Assembly: GCF_000711885.1 (NCBI RefSeq)
Contig: NZ_JONK01000018.1
Coordinates: 1 to 64,000 of the forward strand
From: Chromobacterium haemolyticum DSM 19808
Lineage (GTDB): Bacteria; Pseudomonadota; Gammaproteobacteria; Burkholderiales; Chromobacteriaceae
DNA: 64,000 nucleotides
Direction of reading: 5' to 3'
Under the pieces are notes generated by a model, which worked only from the letters and a program-made list of their open reading frames with translations, had not been told where the DNA came from and searched no databases. The position numbers and the translations under genes are program-made. Each line of letters opens with the position of its first letter. Position 1 is the first letter of the stretch. Below are positions 18,071 to 26,322 of the stretch, one piece after another.

Positions 18071-18514
18071 ATGAAACGCCTCGTATATCCGCTGGCGCTG
18101 AGCCTGGGCCTGTTGGCTCACAGCGCCGCCGCACTTGAGTTTCGCTCAGTGAAGGAAACCGGCGTGGCGCTGTACGAGGCGCCGGCGCTCACCTCGAAGA
18201 AACTGTTCGTGGTGAGCCGCTACTACCCGGTGGAAGTGCTGAGCAGTCAGAAAGAATGGTCGCGCGTGCGCGACGCCACCGGCGGCATCGCCTGGATCCC
18301 GGCCGCCGCGTTGTCCAAACAGCGCTGGCTGTTGATCACCGCCGACAAGGCGGAAGTGCGCGCCGCGCCGGCCAACGATGCCCCGCTGGCCTACACCGTG
18401 CCCAAGGACGGCGTGGTGGAGCTGCAAGAGCCGCCCAAGGGCGGTTGGGTCAAAGTCCGCCACCGCGACGGCAGCATCGGCTATGCTCGTATTACCGACC
18501 TCTGGGGCTTGTAA
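18071..18514 (+). CDS. secreted SH3-domain protein
   Basis: A 147-residue protein with a signal peptide (MKRLVYPLALSLGLLAHSAAA). Two bacterial SH3-like modules follow: about 25-75 (VALYEAP...YYPVEVLS...WSRVRDATGGIAWIPAAAL) and about 80-145 (KAEVRAAP...GVVELQEPPKGGWVKVRHRDGSIGYAR). Such modules often bind peptidoglycan in the periplasm. It lies 13 bases after secB and 9 before gpsA, so it is part of one transcript. The exact role is unknown. Confidence 0.8.
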   Translation: MKRLVYPLALSLGLLAHSAAALEFRSVKETGVALYEAPALTSKKLFVVSRYYPVEVLSSQKEWSRVRDATGGIAWIPAAALSKQRWLLITADKAEVRAAPANDAPLAYTVPKDGVVELQEPPKGGWVKVRHRDGSIGYARITDLWGL

Positions 18515-18523
18515 AGGCTACGC

Positions 18524-19528
18524 ATGAAACTGGCCATCCTGGGCGCTGGCGCGTGGGGCACCGCCCTGGCCATCGCCTTCGCCCGTCACCATCAAGTCAC
18601 GCTCTGGGCGCGCGACGCCAATCAGGTGGCCGAATTGGCCGCCAAGCGCGTTAACCAACGCTATCTTCCCGATTGCCCGTTTCCGGATGCGCTCAAGCTG
18701 TCCGCGGAACTGCCGCGCGCTATCCAGGACGCCGAACTCATTCTCATCGTCACGCCGATGGCCGGTTTGCGGCCCACGCTGCGGGCGTTGACCGCGCTGT
18801 CTTCGCACCTGCCGCCGCTGCTGTGGGCCTGCAAGGGCTTTGAGGCCGGCTCCAGCTTGCTGCCGCACCAAGTGGTGGCGGAAGAACTGCCGGCCAACCA
18901 CCGCTGCGGCGTGTTGTCCGGACCCAGCTTCGCCCGTGAAGTGGCGCAGGGCTTGCCGGCGGCGGCGGCCGTCGCTTCCGATGACGAAGCCTTCGCCCGG
19001 CAAGTGGCGCGAGATCTGCACAGCCCGCTGCTGCGGCTCTACGCCAACGCTGACCTGGTGGGCGTGGAAGTGGGCGGCGCGGTCAAGAACGTGATGGCCA
19101 TTGCCACCGGCGTGGCGGACGGCCTGGAATACGGTATGAACGCCCGCGCCGCGCTGATCACTCGCGGCCTGGCCGAGATCACCCGCCTGGCCACCGCGTT
19201 GGGCGCCAGCCAGCAGACCATGATGGGCCTGGCCGGCATGGGCGATCTGATTCTCACCTGCACCGGAGCGCTGTCCCGCAACCGTCAGGTAGGGCTGAAG
19301 CTGGCCGAGGGCAAGCCTTTGCAGCAAGCGCTGCAAGAGTTGGGCCACGTGGCCGAAGGCGTAGCCACCGCTCGCGAAGTGCTGACCATGGCTGAACGGC
19401 TGGAAGTAGACATGCCGATCACCGCCGCGGTTTGCGGTTTGCTCTACCAGGGGCACGACCCGCAGCGGGTGGTGCAGGAGTTGCTGAGCCGCTCCCCCAA
19501 GTCGGAGGCTGGCGATCTGCTGCATTGA
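18524..19528 (+). CDS. gpsA: glycerol-3-phosphate dehydrogenase [NAD(P)+]
   Basis: Reduces dihydroxyacetone phosphate to sn-glycerol-3-phosphate for phospholipid synthesis. The 334-residue protein has an N-terminal Rossmann motif [10 protein letters not shown] (residues 7-16), the LWACKGFE segment, [15 protein letters not shown], the catalytic Lys in [13 protein letters not shown], and the C-terminal [14 protein letters not shown]. It is full length. Confidence 0.96.
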   Translation: MKLAILGAGAWGTALAIAFARHHQVTLWARDANQVAELAAKRVNQRYLPDCPFPDALKLSAELPRAIQDAELILIVTPMAGLRPTLRALTALSSHLPPLLWACKGFEAGSSLLPHQVVAEELPANHRCGVLSGPSFAREVAQGLPAAAAVASDDEAFARQVARDLHSPLLRLYANADLVGVEVGGAVKNVMAIATGVADGLEYGMNARAALITRGLAEITRLATALGASQQTMMGLAGMGDLILTCTGALSRNRQVGLKLAEGKPLQQALQELGHVAEGVATAREVLTMAERLEVDMPITAAVCGLLYQGHDPQRVVQELLSRSPKSEAGDLLH

Positions 19529-19563
19529 AGCCTCTGCCATCTGCCGGCGTTGCCGGCTGAATG

Positions 19564-19604
19564 AAAAAACGGACCGTTGCTCGGAAAAGAGCGGTCCGTT
19601 TTTT
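19564..19604 (+). terminator. rho-independent terminator after gpsA
   Basis: ACGGACCG pairs with CGGTCCGT, with extra CTC/GAG pairs inside, and is flanked by an A run and a T run, so it could work in both directions. Confidence 0.85.
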
Positions 19605-19626
19605 ATGGCTAGCTGTGACAAGGCTA

Positions 19627-19655
19627 TTGACAGCTAAACCCGGGCCCAATAGAAT
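19627..19655 (+). promoter_or_regulatory. sigma-70 promoter of tRNA-Ser
   Basis: TTGACA (19627-19632), a 17-base spacer and TAGAAT (19650-19655) lie 15 bases before the tRNA 5' end. A GC-rich discriminator follows, as expected for stringently controlled stable RNA. Confidence 0.85.
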
Positions 19656-19670
19656 GCCCCACTCTGAGTC

Positions 19671-19760
<90 letters not shown>

Positions 19761-19773
19761 GAACCAGACATTG

Positions 19774-19799
19774 AAGCCCTGAGCAATCAGGGCTTTTTT
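19774..19799 (+). terminator. rho-independent terminator after tRNA-Ser
   Basis: AAGCCCTGA pairs with TCAGGGCTT around a GCAA loop and is followed by T residues. Confidence 0.9.
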
Positions 19800-19839
19800 G
19801 TTTTGTTCTTCCGCCCCTCCACCTGTTTGCGCTGACCAT

Positions 19840-20250
19840 TGCAGCCTTCTTCTCCCGGCCGCTGGCAAAGCGGTAATGGCTATCGAACGGCCCCTGGCTC
19901 AACAAGATAAAACCGTGATGAAACGATTGGCCTTACTATTTCGCAAGGCGGTGACCCGTGCCGCCAAACGTAGCGAGGCCGCGCGCTCCAACACCCACCG
20001 CAGCACCAAGGCGCCGACTTTTTTACCCTGATGCTCAGGCTGCACATAGAGATGATCTAAACGCATCTCCCCCTCTTGCTCCTGAAAAACGATAAACCCA
20101 GCCGCTGCTCGGTATCGACAATAAAGGAGGGCGGGGTCTGGACCGGCTACCCAGCCATGTGCCACTCTCACAGATCCCTCTCGGCAACCACAAACCAGAC
20201 CCTAATCCAGATCCATCCAAGCCACCAACGGCATCTTGCTTGACCCGCTA
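19840..20250 (-). pseudogene. decayed GNAT-family acetyltransferase
   Basis: The middle reads as a GNAT core: AAGFIVFQEQ, LDHLYVQPEHQGKKVG (acetyl-CoA loop) and LRNSKANRF. At about 19920 the frame breaks: the current frame ends ITVLSC, while the next frame continues HHGFILLSQGPFDSHYRF, the normal GNAT C-terminus. Upstream of about 20171 the expected N-terminal part is split by a stop codon and another frame change (VWFVVAERD in a third frame). At least two frame-disrupting changes make it a pseudogene. The limits given are approximate. Confidence 0.7.
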
Positions 20251-20398
20251 TCCCAATCAGTAACGATCGCCGCGTCTTGCCTCATTCTGCGGCATTTGCG
20301 TGTGGCAGCTATGCGCGATCGGTGCAAGGACCACGGTAGCCGCCGCATGACAAGTCGGCTTTACACGAACAACAGGGCTGAGTCATTTCTCGCCGCCA

Positions 20399-20424
20399 TA
20401 AAAAACGCCGCCCGGAGGGCGGCG
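20399..20424 (-). terminator. rho-independent terminator of the DAACS symporter gene
   Basis: CGCCGCCC pairs with GGGCGGCG around CGGAG-type loop bases. On the minus strand it is followed by a T run (A run at 20400-20405 on the plus strand). Confidence 0.85.
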
Positions 20425-20446
20425 CGTTCAACGGAGCAGGCGGTGC

Positions 20447-21679
20447 TCAATGTTTTTTCAACTCGCCTTCCCACTTGGCCACCACCGCGGTAGCGATGGA
20501 GTTGCCCACCACGTTGGTGGCGGAGCGGCCCATGTCCAGGAAGTGGTCGATGCCCAGCAACAGCAGCAGGCCGGCTTCCGGAATATTGAATTGAGCCAGG
20601 GTGGCGGCGATCACCACCAGCGAGGCGCGCGGCACGCCGGCCATGCCCTTGGAGGTGAGCATCAGAATCAGCAGCATGGAGATTTCCTGCGCCAGCGTCA
20701 GATCGATGCCGTAAGCCTGGGCAATGAAGATGACGGCGAAGGTGCAGTACATCATCGAGCCGTCCAGGTTGAAGGAGTAGCCCATCGGCAGCACGAAGCT
20801 GGCGATCTTGTTGGAGCAGCCGAAGCGCTCCAGCTGTTCCAGGGTCTTGGGGTAGGCGGCTTCGGAACTGGCGGTGGTGAAGGAGAGCAGCAGCGGCTCG
20901 CGCATCATGCCCATCAGCTTTAGCACGCGCGGGCCGATGAACATCGCGCCAGCCAGGATCAGCAGGCCCCACAGGATGCCGATGGACAGGTAGAACTCCG
21001 CCATGAACTTGCCGTAGGTGGCGAGGATGCTCAGGCCTTCCTTGGCCACGGTGGCGGCGATGGCGCCGAACACGGCCAACGGCGCGAACAGCATCACGTA
21101 GCTGGTCACTTTCAGCATCACGTGAGCCACCACGTCAATGGTGTCGATCAGCAGTTTGGCGCGGTCGCCCAAAGCCGCCATCGCGCAGCCGAAGAACACC
21201 GAGAACACCACGATCTGCAGAATTTCGTTGGTGGCCATCGCTTCAAACACGCTCTTGGGGATGGCGTGGGTGACGAAGTCCTTCACCGACAGCGCGCCGG
21301 CCTGGATGCCGCTGGTGGCGTGGGTATCCGGCAGGGGCAGGTTGAGCGCCACGCCCGGCTTGAGCAAGTTGACCATGATCAGGCCCAGGGTCAGGGACAT
21401 CAGCGAAGCGCTGATGAACCAGAGCATGGTCTTGCCGCCGATGCGGCCCACGGTCTTGGCGTCTCCCATTTTGGCGATGCCCACGATCAGGGTGGACACC
21501 ACCAAGGGCGCGATGATCATCTTGATTAGGCGCAGGAAGATGTCGGTCAGGATGGAGATATTGCTTGCGAAGGCTTTGATGTCGGCTTCGCTAGCGGCAT
21601 TCTCGCGATAGAGATAGCCGGTAATGATGCCCAGCACCAGGCCGATCAGGATCAGCCCTGTGAGTTTTTTCGACTGCAT
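20447..21679 (-). CDS. dicarboxylate/amino acid:cation symporter (DAACS family)
   Basis: A 410-residue inner-membrane carrier that couples uptake of an anionic solute to H+ or Na+. It has about eight transmembrane helices with two re-entrant loops. Signatures: MIIAPLVVSTLI, the serine-rich loop SFTTASSEAAYPKTLEQL, the NLDGSMMY motif and GIDHFLDMGRSATNVVGNSIA. The family covers DctA and GltP. The DGS and GRSATNVVGN motifs suggest a C4-dicarboxylate or glutamate substrate but do not decide between them. The start at 21679 is chosen for the TAGGAAC ribosome site upstream. It has its own terminator. Confidence 0.9.
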   Translation of the reverse strand: MQSKKLTGLILIGLVLGIITGYLYRENAASEADIKAFASNISILTDIFLRLIKMIIAPLVVSTLIVGIAKMGDAKTVGRIGGKTMLWFISASLMSLTLGLIMVNLLKPGVALNLPLPDTHATSGIQAGALSVKDFVTHAIPKSVFEAMATNEILQIVVFSVFFGCAMAALGDRAKLLIDTIDVVAHVMLKVTSYVMLFAPLAVFGAIAATVAKEGLSILATYGKFMAEFYLSIGILWGLLILAGAMFIGPRVLKLMGMMREPLLLSFTTASSEAAYPKTLEQLERFGCSNKIASFVLPMGYSFNLDGSMMYCTFAVIFIAQAYGIDLTLAQEISMLLILMLTSKGMAGVPRASLVVIAATLAQFNIPEAGLLLLLGIDHFLDMGRSATNVVGNSIATAVVAKWEGELKKH

Positions 21680-22032
21680 TGAGAAGTTCCTACCTGTATT
21701 TGAGAGCGTTTTGATAACAACACGGCAAGTTCGCAATGAAACAATGCCGGCGCCGGTCCGGTGGAGGGAGCAGCCGCTTCGTGTGTGTCAAGGTTGCCGA
21801 TGTAGTGGCCTGCCTACGTTATTGTTGTTTGATTTTATTGGCATTGCTGCCAGTTGTAGGACAGTTGTTGACCTATTTAGGGGTGGGATTATAGTGAATT
21901 AGCGAACGCTTGTCTTTGTTGTATTTCGAGTCTTGAATTTCGTGGCTGAGTATGTGTTGCGGAAACGAATGATGATGAGCTTGCCATTGGGATGGGGCCG
22001 CCCCCGGCGCCTTGCGGCGGCGGCCTGATGCG
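21680..22032. other. 353-bp gap between symporter gene and barstar gene
   Basis: This holds the upstream region of the symporter gene (minus) and the downstream region of the barstar gene. A plus-strand promoter-like pair, TTGACC (21868-21873) and TATAGT (21890-21895) with 16-base spacing, drives no visible gene. A GC hairpin (GGCCGCC...GGCGGCC, about 21998-22025) may end the barstar transcript. No open reading frame is supported. Confidence 0.5.
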
Positions 22033-22311
22033 TCAGTGGTGGATGTCCAGCGTGACATCGCCGCGCTCTTCGGCCACGGTTTCCAGAATTTCCAGGATGG
22101 TGGTGTAAAGGTCCACGCCCAGCGCCTTGCGCGCTTCCTCCGTTTCGCGCCATACGATCTCGAACGGCCCCGCCACGTCTTTGGCCAGGCTGTCGTAAAG
22201 CGCGTCCAGATTGCGGCCGAAATGCGCCGGCAAAAGCAGTTGCCGGCTTAGTTCGTCAAACAACTGGTCCAGATTTTTGATGTGGTGCAGTTCGCAAACT
22301 TTTACTGGCAT
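22033..22311 (-). CDS. barstar-family ribonuclease inhibitor
   Basis: A 92-residue acidic cytoplasmic protein that should inhibit the barnase-type RNase encoded just upstream. The barstar pattern is clear: LDQLFDELSRQLLLPAHFGRNLDALYDSL (barstar: ALPEYYGENLDALWD), FEIVWRE and the C-terminal GDVTLDI strand. Its start overlaps the RNase gene by 10 bases, so the two are translationally coupled. The order is toxin first, inhibitor second. Confidence 0.9.
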   Translation of the reverse strand: MPVKVCELHHIKNLDQLFDELSRQLLLPAHFGRNLDALYDSLAKDVAGPFEIVWRETEEARKALGVDLYTTILEILETVAEERGDVTLDIHH

Positions 22312-22754
22312 GGTGGCACCTCGATGAAGCGGTTGTAGTGGTCCACGGTGACGAAACGCTGGCTGGAACCGGAGAACACGATGCGGTAAGCACCGCGCTT
22401 GCCCCCTTTATAGTTCAAGTCGGCTTCCTGCCATTGCCCTTTGGGCAGGCGTTTTTCGTAATTGCCGAAGCGGTCGCCTCCTATCGATTTGCCATTGAGG
22501 CCGGGCACGCTCCACAGGCTGCGGCCGGGTTGCCAGCCGGCGTTTTTCGCTTGGCGTTTATTGATGAATTGCGGAGGCAGCTGGCCGTTCTTGCCCAGTT
22601 GACTTAGCACCGCGCTCAGTTCGTTCTGGTTGAGCCGGTTGCCGGTTTGCTGATTGACTTGGGCCGCTACTAGCGAGCATTGGGGCAAGGCCCAGGCAGC
22701 GGGGGCGGCGATCAGACAGGCCAGCGCCAGCAGGCGCGATAGACGTGGAATCAT
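22302..22754 (-). CDS. secreted barnase-type guanyl-specific ribonuclease
   Basis: A 150-residue protein with a signal peptide (MIPRLSRLLALACLIAAPAAWA) and a barnase/RNase Sa-type domain. Landmarks: LPPQFINKRQAKNAGW, GKSIGGDRFGN, and catalytic residues Glu110 (WQEADLNY), Arg124 (YRIVFS) and His139 (VDHYNRF), matching barnase Glu73, Arg83 and His102. Cys26 and Cys149 could close a disulfide in the periplasm or outside. It overlaps murI by 4 bases and the barstar gene by 10, forming a mrp-murI-RNase-inhibitor string. It could be an exported weapon or nutrient-scavenging RNase, with the inhibitor guarding the cytoplasm. Confidence 0.92.
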   Translation of the reverse strand: MIPRLSRLLALACLIAAPAAWALPQCSLVAAQVNQQTGNRLNQNELSAVLSQLGKNGQLPPQFINKRQAKNAGWQPGRSLWSVPGLNGKSIGGDRFGNYEKRLPKGQWQEADLNYKGGKRGAYRIVFSGSSQRFVTVDHYNRFIEVPPCQ

Positions 22755-23533
22755 TGAGCTTGCTCCAGGGGCAGGGATTCAACCGGATAGTCGGCGCCGA
22801 TCAGCAGCGGCAGGATGCGACGCATGCCGGCGTTGTCGGCGTCGGTGGTGATGAAGCGGTAGGCCGGAGCGGCGGCGGGCGCGGTGTCCGGCAGCAGCGA
22901 GGCCACGCGCCGGGCAATGGCTTCGGCCGGATCGTACAAAGCGATGCCGTCGCCGGTGAGTTCGCGGATCAGCGGCTCCAAAAACGGATAATGGGTGCAG
23001 CCCAGCGCGATGTGGTCGATGTTTTCGCCAAGTAGCGGCCGCACTACGTCCGCCACCAGTTCGCGCGTGCGCGGGCTGTCCAGTTCGCCGGCCTCCACCT
23101 GTTCCACCCAGCCCGCGCCCACGCGGCGCAGCACTTCAACGTGGCCTGCGTGGGTGTCCAGCAGTTTGCGCACCCGCTCGCTTTGCAGCGTGGCCTGAGT
23201 GGCCAGCACTGCGATGCGGCCGGTGCGGCTCATGGCCGCCGCCGGCTTGATCGCCGGTTCTATGCCCACCAGCGGGATGGAGAGTTCGCGGCGCATGGCG
23301 GCGATGCCGGCGGTGGTGGCGGTGTTGCAGGCCACCACCAGCAGGGTGGCGCCTTGTTCTTGCAGGTAGCGGCCCATCCTGACACTGCGCTCGGCGATGT
23401 CGCTGTGGCTGCGTTGGCCGTAGGGGCAGTAGGCCTGGTCGGCCAGATAGGTGATGCCCCAGCCGGGCAGCGCGGCGCGCACGGCCTTCCATACCGAAAG
23501 GCCGCCGAGGCCGGAGTCGAACATCGCGATCAT
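22751..23533 (-). CDS. murI: glutamate racemase
   Basis: Supplies D-glutamate for peptidoglycan. The 260-residue protein has FDSGLGGLSVWKA (catalytic-base Asp and substrate loop) at the N-terminus, the first catalytic Cys in VACNTATTAGIAAMR, and the second in LGCTHYPFL. It sits 10 bases after mrp and overlaps the RNase gene by 4. Confidence 0.96.
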   Translation of the reverse strand: MIAMFDSGLGGLSVWKAVRAALPGWGITYLADQAYCPYGQRSHSDIAERSVRMGRYLQEQGATLLVVACNTATTAGIAAMRRELSIPLVGIEPAIKPAAAMSRTGRIAVLATQATLQSERVRKLLDTHAGHVEVLRRVGAGWVEQVEAGELDSPRTRELVADVVRPLLGENIDHIALGCTHYPFLEPLIRELTGDGIALYDPAEAIARRVASLLPDTAPAAAPAYRFITTDADNAGMRRILPLLIGADYPVESLPLEQAQ

Positions 23534-23543
23534 GATGCGTGTG

Positions 23544-24635
23544 TCAGTTGTTCTGGATGACGATCTTGGGGAATTTGCTGGAGAAGTCCTGGGCTTTCTC
23601 GCCCACCTTCACCGCCACTTTGCGGGCGATGGCCTTGTACAGCTCCGCTACTTTGCCGTCCGGATCGGCCGCCACCGTGGGGGTGCCGCCGTCCGCCGCC
23701 AGGCGGATGCCCATGTCCAGCGGCAAGGAGCCCAGCACGTCCACGCCAAAGTCCGCCGCCATCCGCGCCGCGCCGCCTTCGCCGAAGATGTGTTCGGCGT
23801 GACCGCAGTGGGAGCAGACGTGGATGGCCATGTTCTCCACCATGCCCAGGATGGGAATGCCCACTTTCTGGAACATGGTGACGCCCTTGCGCGCGTCCAG
23901 CAGCGCGATGTCTTGCGGGGTGGTGACAATGACGGCGCCGGTGACCGGCACCTTCTGCGACAGCGTCAGCTGGATGTCGCCGGTGCCCGGGGGCATATCG
24001 ATGACCAGATAGTCCAGATTGTCCCAGCGGGTGTCGTTGAGCAACTGTTGCAGCGCCTGGCTGACCATGGGGCCGCGCCACACCATGGCCTGATCCGCGT
24101 CCACCAAGTAGCCGATGGACATGGTTTGCACGCCGTGGCTTTCCAGCGGCTTCAGGCTCTTGCCGTCCGGGGTTTCCGGACGCTGGCCCTGCAAGCCCAT
24201 CATCAGCGGCTGGGACGGGCCGTAGATGTCGGCGTCCAGGATGCCGACGCGCGCGCCTTCCGCGGACAGCGCCAGCGCCAGGTTGGCCGCGGTGGTGGAT
24301 TTGCCCACGCCGCCCTTGCCGGAGGCGACGGCGATCACGTTCTTGACGCCGGTGAGCAGCGGCACGCCGCGCTGGGCGGAGTGGCTGGTGATCTGGCTGC
24401 CCACGCGCACGCTTAGTTTGCGTTGCTCGGCCAGCGGCGCCAGCGCGGCTTCAAAGTGCTGGCGCACGGATTCGTGCTGGCTGTTGGCCGGGTAGGCCAG
24501 CACCACGTCCAGCGACAGCTCGGCGTCGCTGATCTTGATGTTTTTCACCGCCTTGGCGGCGACGAAGGGTTTGCCGGTATTGTCGTCGATCAGGCTGGAC
24601 ACGGCTTCCAGCACTTGAGCATCGCTGAGTGACAT
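23544..24635 (-). CDS. apbC: iron-sulfur cluster carrier ATPase (Mrp/ApbC)
   Basis: A cytoplasmic P-loop protein that assembles and delivers Fe-S clusters. It has an N-terminal MIP18-like domain (about 1-85), a deviant Walker A VASGKGGVGKSTTAANLA, DADIYGPSQP, the CxxC metal-binding pair CSHCGHAEHIFGEGG, and DMPPGTGD. With the start at 24635 the protein has 363 residues; an upstream Met at 24689 would add 18. Neither has a strong ribosome site. It leads the murI-RNase-barstar run. Confidence 0.92.
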   Translation of the reverse strand: MSLSDAQVLEAVSSLIDDNTGKPFVAAKAVKNIKISDAELSLDVVLAYPANSQHESVRQHFEAALAPLAEQRKLSVRVGSQITSHSAQRGVPLLTGVKNVIAVASGKGGVGKSTTAANLALALSAEGARVGILDADIYGPSQPLMMGLQGQRPETPDGKSLKPLESHGVQTMSIGYLVDADQAMVWRGPMVSQALQQLLNDTRWDNLDYLVIDMPPGTGDIQLTLSQKVPVTGAVIVTTPQDIALLDARKGVTMFQKVGIPILGMVENMAIHVCSHCGHAEHIFGEGGAARMAADFGVDVLGSLPLDMGIRLAADGGTPTVAADPDGKVAELYKAIARKVAVKVGEKAQDFSSKFPKIVIQNN

Positions 24636-24732
24636 GCTGTTTTCGGTTCCCGGTGAGGACTGGAAAAGGCGGGTGAGCTTGGAAAGCATGGGGAGGACAT
24701 CCGTTGAATCTGTGGCTGTCCGGCAGTGTACC

Positions 24733-24770
24733 CCAACTTGCCCGCGCTGGCATCGGCGCGGGCAAGTTGG
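24733..24770. repeat. 15-bp perfect inverted repeat (hairpin)
   Basis: CCAACTTGCCCGCGC and GCGCGGGCAAGTTGG enclose an 8-base loop, between the CoA-disulfide-reductase-like gene and apbC. There is no T run on either side, so it is not a classical terminator; it could be an RNA stabiliser at the 3' end of the upstream gene or a protein site. Confidence 0.7.
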
Positions 24771-24788
24771 GCTTGCTGCCAGCCTGGT

Positions 24789-26126
24789 TTATTTGACCAC
24801 GTTGCCGGCGACGTTGAGCACGTCCCAGGTGCGGGCGAACGGCGGCGCGTAGCAGAAGTCCATCATGCCCAGTTCGCGCGCGCTGACGCCTTTGGCGATG
24901 GCCACGGCCAGCGCGTCCAGCCGGTGCACCACATCGCCGTTGCGGCCTATCATCTGCGCGCCCAGCAGCCGCTGGCTGCCGGTTTCATAGCAGAGTTTGA
25001 CGTGGACTTCCGCCTGTCCGGGCACGTAGTTGGTGTGGTTTTTGTCCTTGACCAGCACGCTTTGGCAATCAAAGCCGGCGGCGCGCGCCTGTGTTTCGGA
25101 CAGGCCGGTGCGCGCGGCGTCCAGGGACAGGACGCGCACCGCGGCGGAACCCAGGGTGCCGGGATAGGCTTGGCGGCCGCCGGCCAGGTTCTCGCCCACT
25201 AGTCGGCCCAGCTTGTTGGCCCCGGTGGCCAGCGCCACGTAGACCGGTTGGCCGGTCAACTGATGCGGAGCGGCCGCGCAGTCTCCGGCGGAGTAGATGT
25301 CCGGCAGGCTGGTTTCGCCGTAGGCGTTGACCACGATGGCGCCGTTGCCCAGTCGCGTGAGGCCGGCGTCGGCGGCGAAGGCGGTATTGGGGCGGATGCC
25401 TATGCTCAGCACCACCAGATCGGCCGGGTATTCGCCCCGTTCGGTGACCACGCTTTGCACCGCGCCGTCGCCACGCAGCGCGGTGACGGCCTCGGACAGG
25501 TGCAGCGCCACACCATGTTCGCGCAATTCCTGCTCCATCAGGCTGGTGATTTCGGCGTCGAAGGCGTCCGGCATTACCCGCTCGGCCAGTTGGATCAGCC
25601 GCACTCGCTTGCCCAGGCGAACCATGGCTTCTGCCAGCTCCAGGCCGATGAAGCCGGCGCCGATGATGACAACCTCGCGCACCTCGTCGCGGGCCGCGGC
25701 GGCGCGCAGCGCCAGGCCGTCCTCCATTACCCGCAGCGTGTGTACGCCGTGCAAGTCCAGGCCCGGCAGCGGCGGCCGGATCTCGCTGGCGCCGGTGGCG
25801 ATCATCAGTTTGTCGTAAGCGGCGTCGAACGCTTCGCCGTCCGCCAGCCGGCGCACGCGCACCCGCTTGGAGGCGGGGTCTATGCTCAGCGCCTGGTGGC
25901 CGGTGTGCACGCGGATATTGCGCTTGGCGAAGTCTTCCACGCTGAATTCGGCCATATAGCCGGGCTCGTCGAACTCGCCGCCGACGAAATAGGGGAGGCC
26001 GCAAGCGCCGAAAGAGATGATGTCGGACATCTCGTAGACGTCGATTTCGGCTTGCGGCGCGCTGCGGCGCGCCTTGGCCGCCGCGCTCATGCCGGCGGCT
26101 TCGCCGCCGATGATGACGATTTTCAT
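24789..26126 (-). CDS. FAD-dependent pyridine nucleotide-disulfide oxidoreductase, CoA-disulfide-reductase-like
   Basis: A 445-residue flavoprotein. FAD motif IIGGEAAGMSAAAKARR is at the N-terminus; the single redox Cys lies in FGACGLPYFVGG (near residue 42), as in CoA-disulfide reductase and NADH oxidase; the NAD(P)H motif is IIGAGFIGLELAEA; the second FAD motif is IYSAGDCA; and there is a C-terminal dimerisation domain. The single-Cys active site argues for CoA disulfide, persulfide or polysulfide reduction, or for NADH oxidase activity; the substrate cannot be fixed. The start at 26126 is the family N-terminus (MKIVIIGG). Confidence 0.85.
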   Translation of the reverse strand: MKIVIIGGEAAGMSAAAKARRSAPQAEIDVYEMSDIISFGACGLPYFVGGEFDEPGYMAEFSVEDFAKRNIRVHTGHQALSIDPASKRVRVRRLADGEAFDAAYDKLMIATGASEIRPPLPGLDLHGVHTLRVMEDGLALRAAAARDEVREVVIIGAGFIGLELAEAMVRLGKRVRLIQLAERVMPDAFDAEITSLMEQELREHGVALHLSEAVTALRGDGAVQSVVTERGEYPADLVVLSIGIRPNTAFAADAGLTRLGNGAIVVNAYGETSLPDIYSAGDCAAAPHQLTGQPVYVALATGANKLGRLVGENLAGGRQAYPGTLGSAAVRVLSLDAARTGLSETQARAAGFDCQSVLVKDKNHTNYVPGQAEVHVKLCYETGSQRLLGAQMIGRNGDVVHRLDALAVAIAKGVSARELGMMDFCYAPPFARTWDVLNVAGNVVK

Positions 26127-26285
26127 ATAGTGTTTCCGTACGGGTTTTGCTGCGCCGCACTGCATCGTTTCGCCGTGCGGCGGCCTCTGTCGGCGCTGTC
26201 AGGCGTCCTGCGGGGTTTTCTTGCCCGCTTTAATGGGAAAACCGCCGTGGATGCTTAGTTTACAGGCTGTAAATCGGCATTCCCA

Positions 26286-26322
26286 GGCGGTTTTCAAGGC
26301 TGCTTCGCGCGCAGATCGTTAA
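26286..26322. repeat. interspersed 3'-flank repeat, end fragment (possible)
   Basis: GCGGTTTTCAAGGC, then CGCGCGCAGATCGTTAAG, resembles the right half of the repeat family (GCGGTTTTCAACGC...GCAGATCGTAAACAGG) with internal loss. It ends at the tcyP stop codon, the same placement as other copies. Confidence 0.4.
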
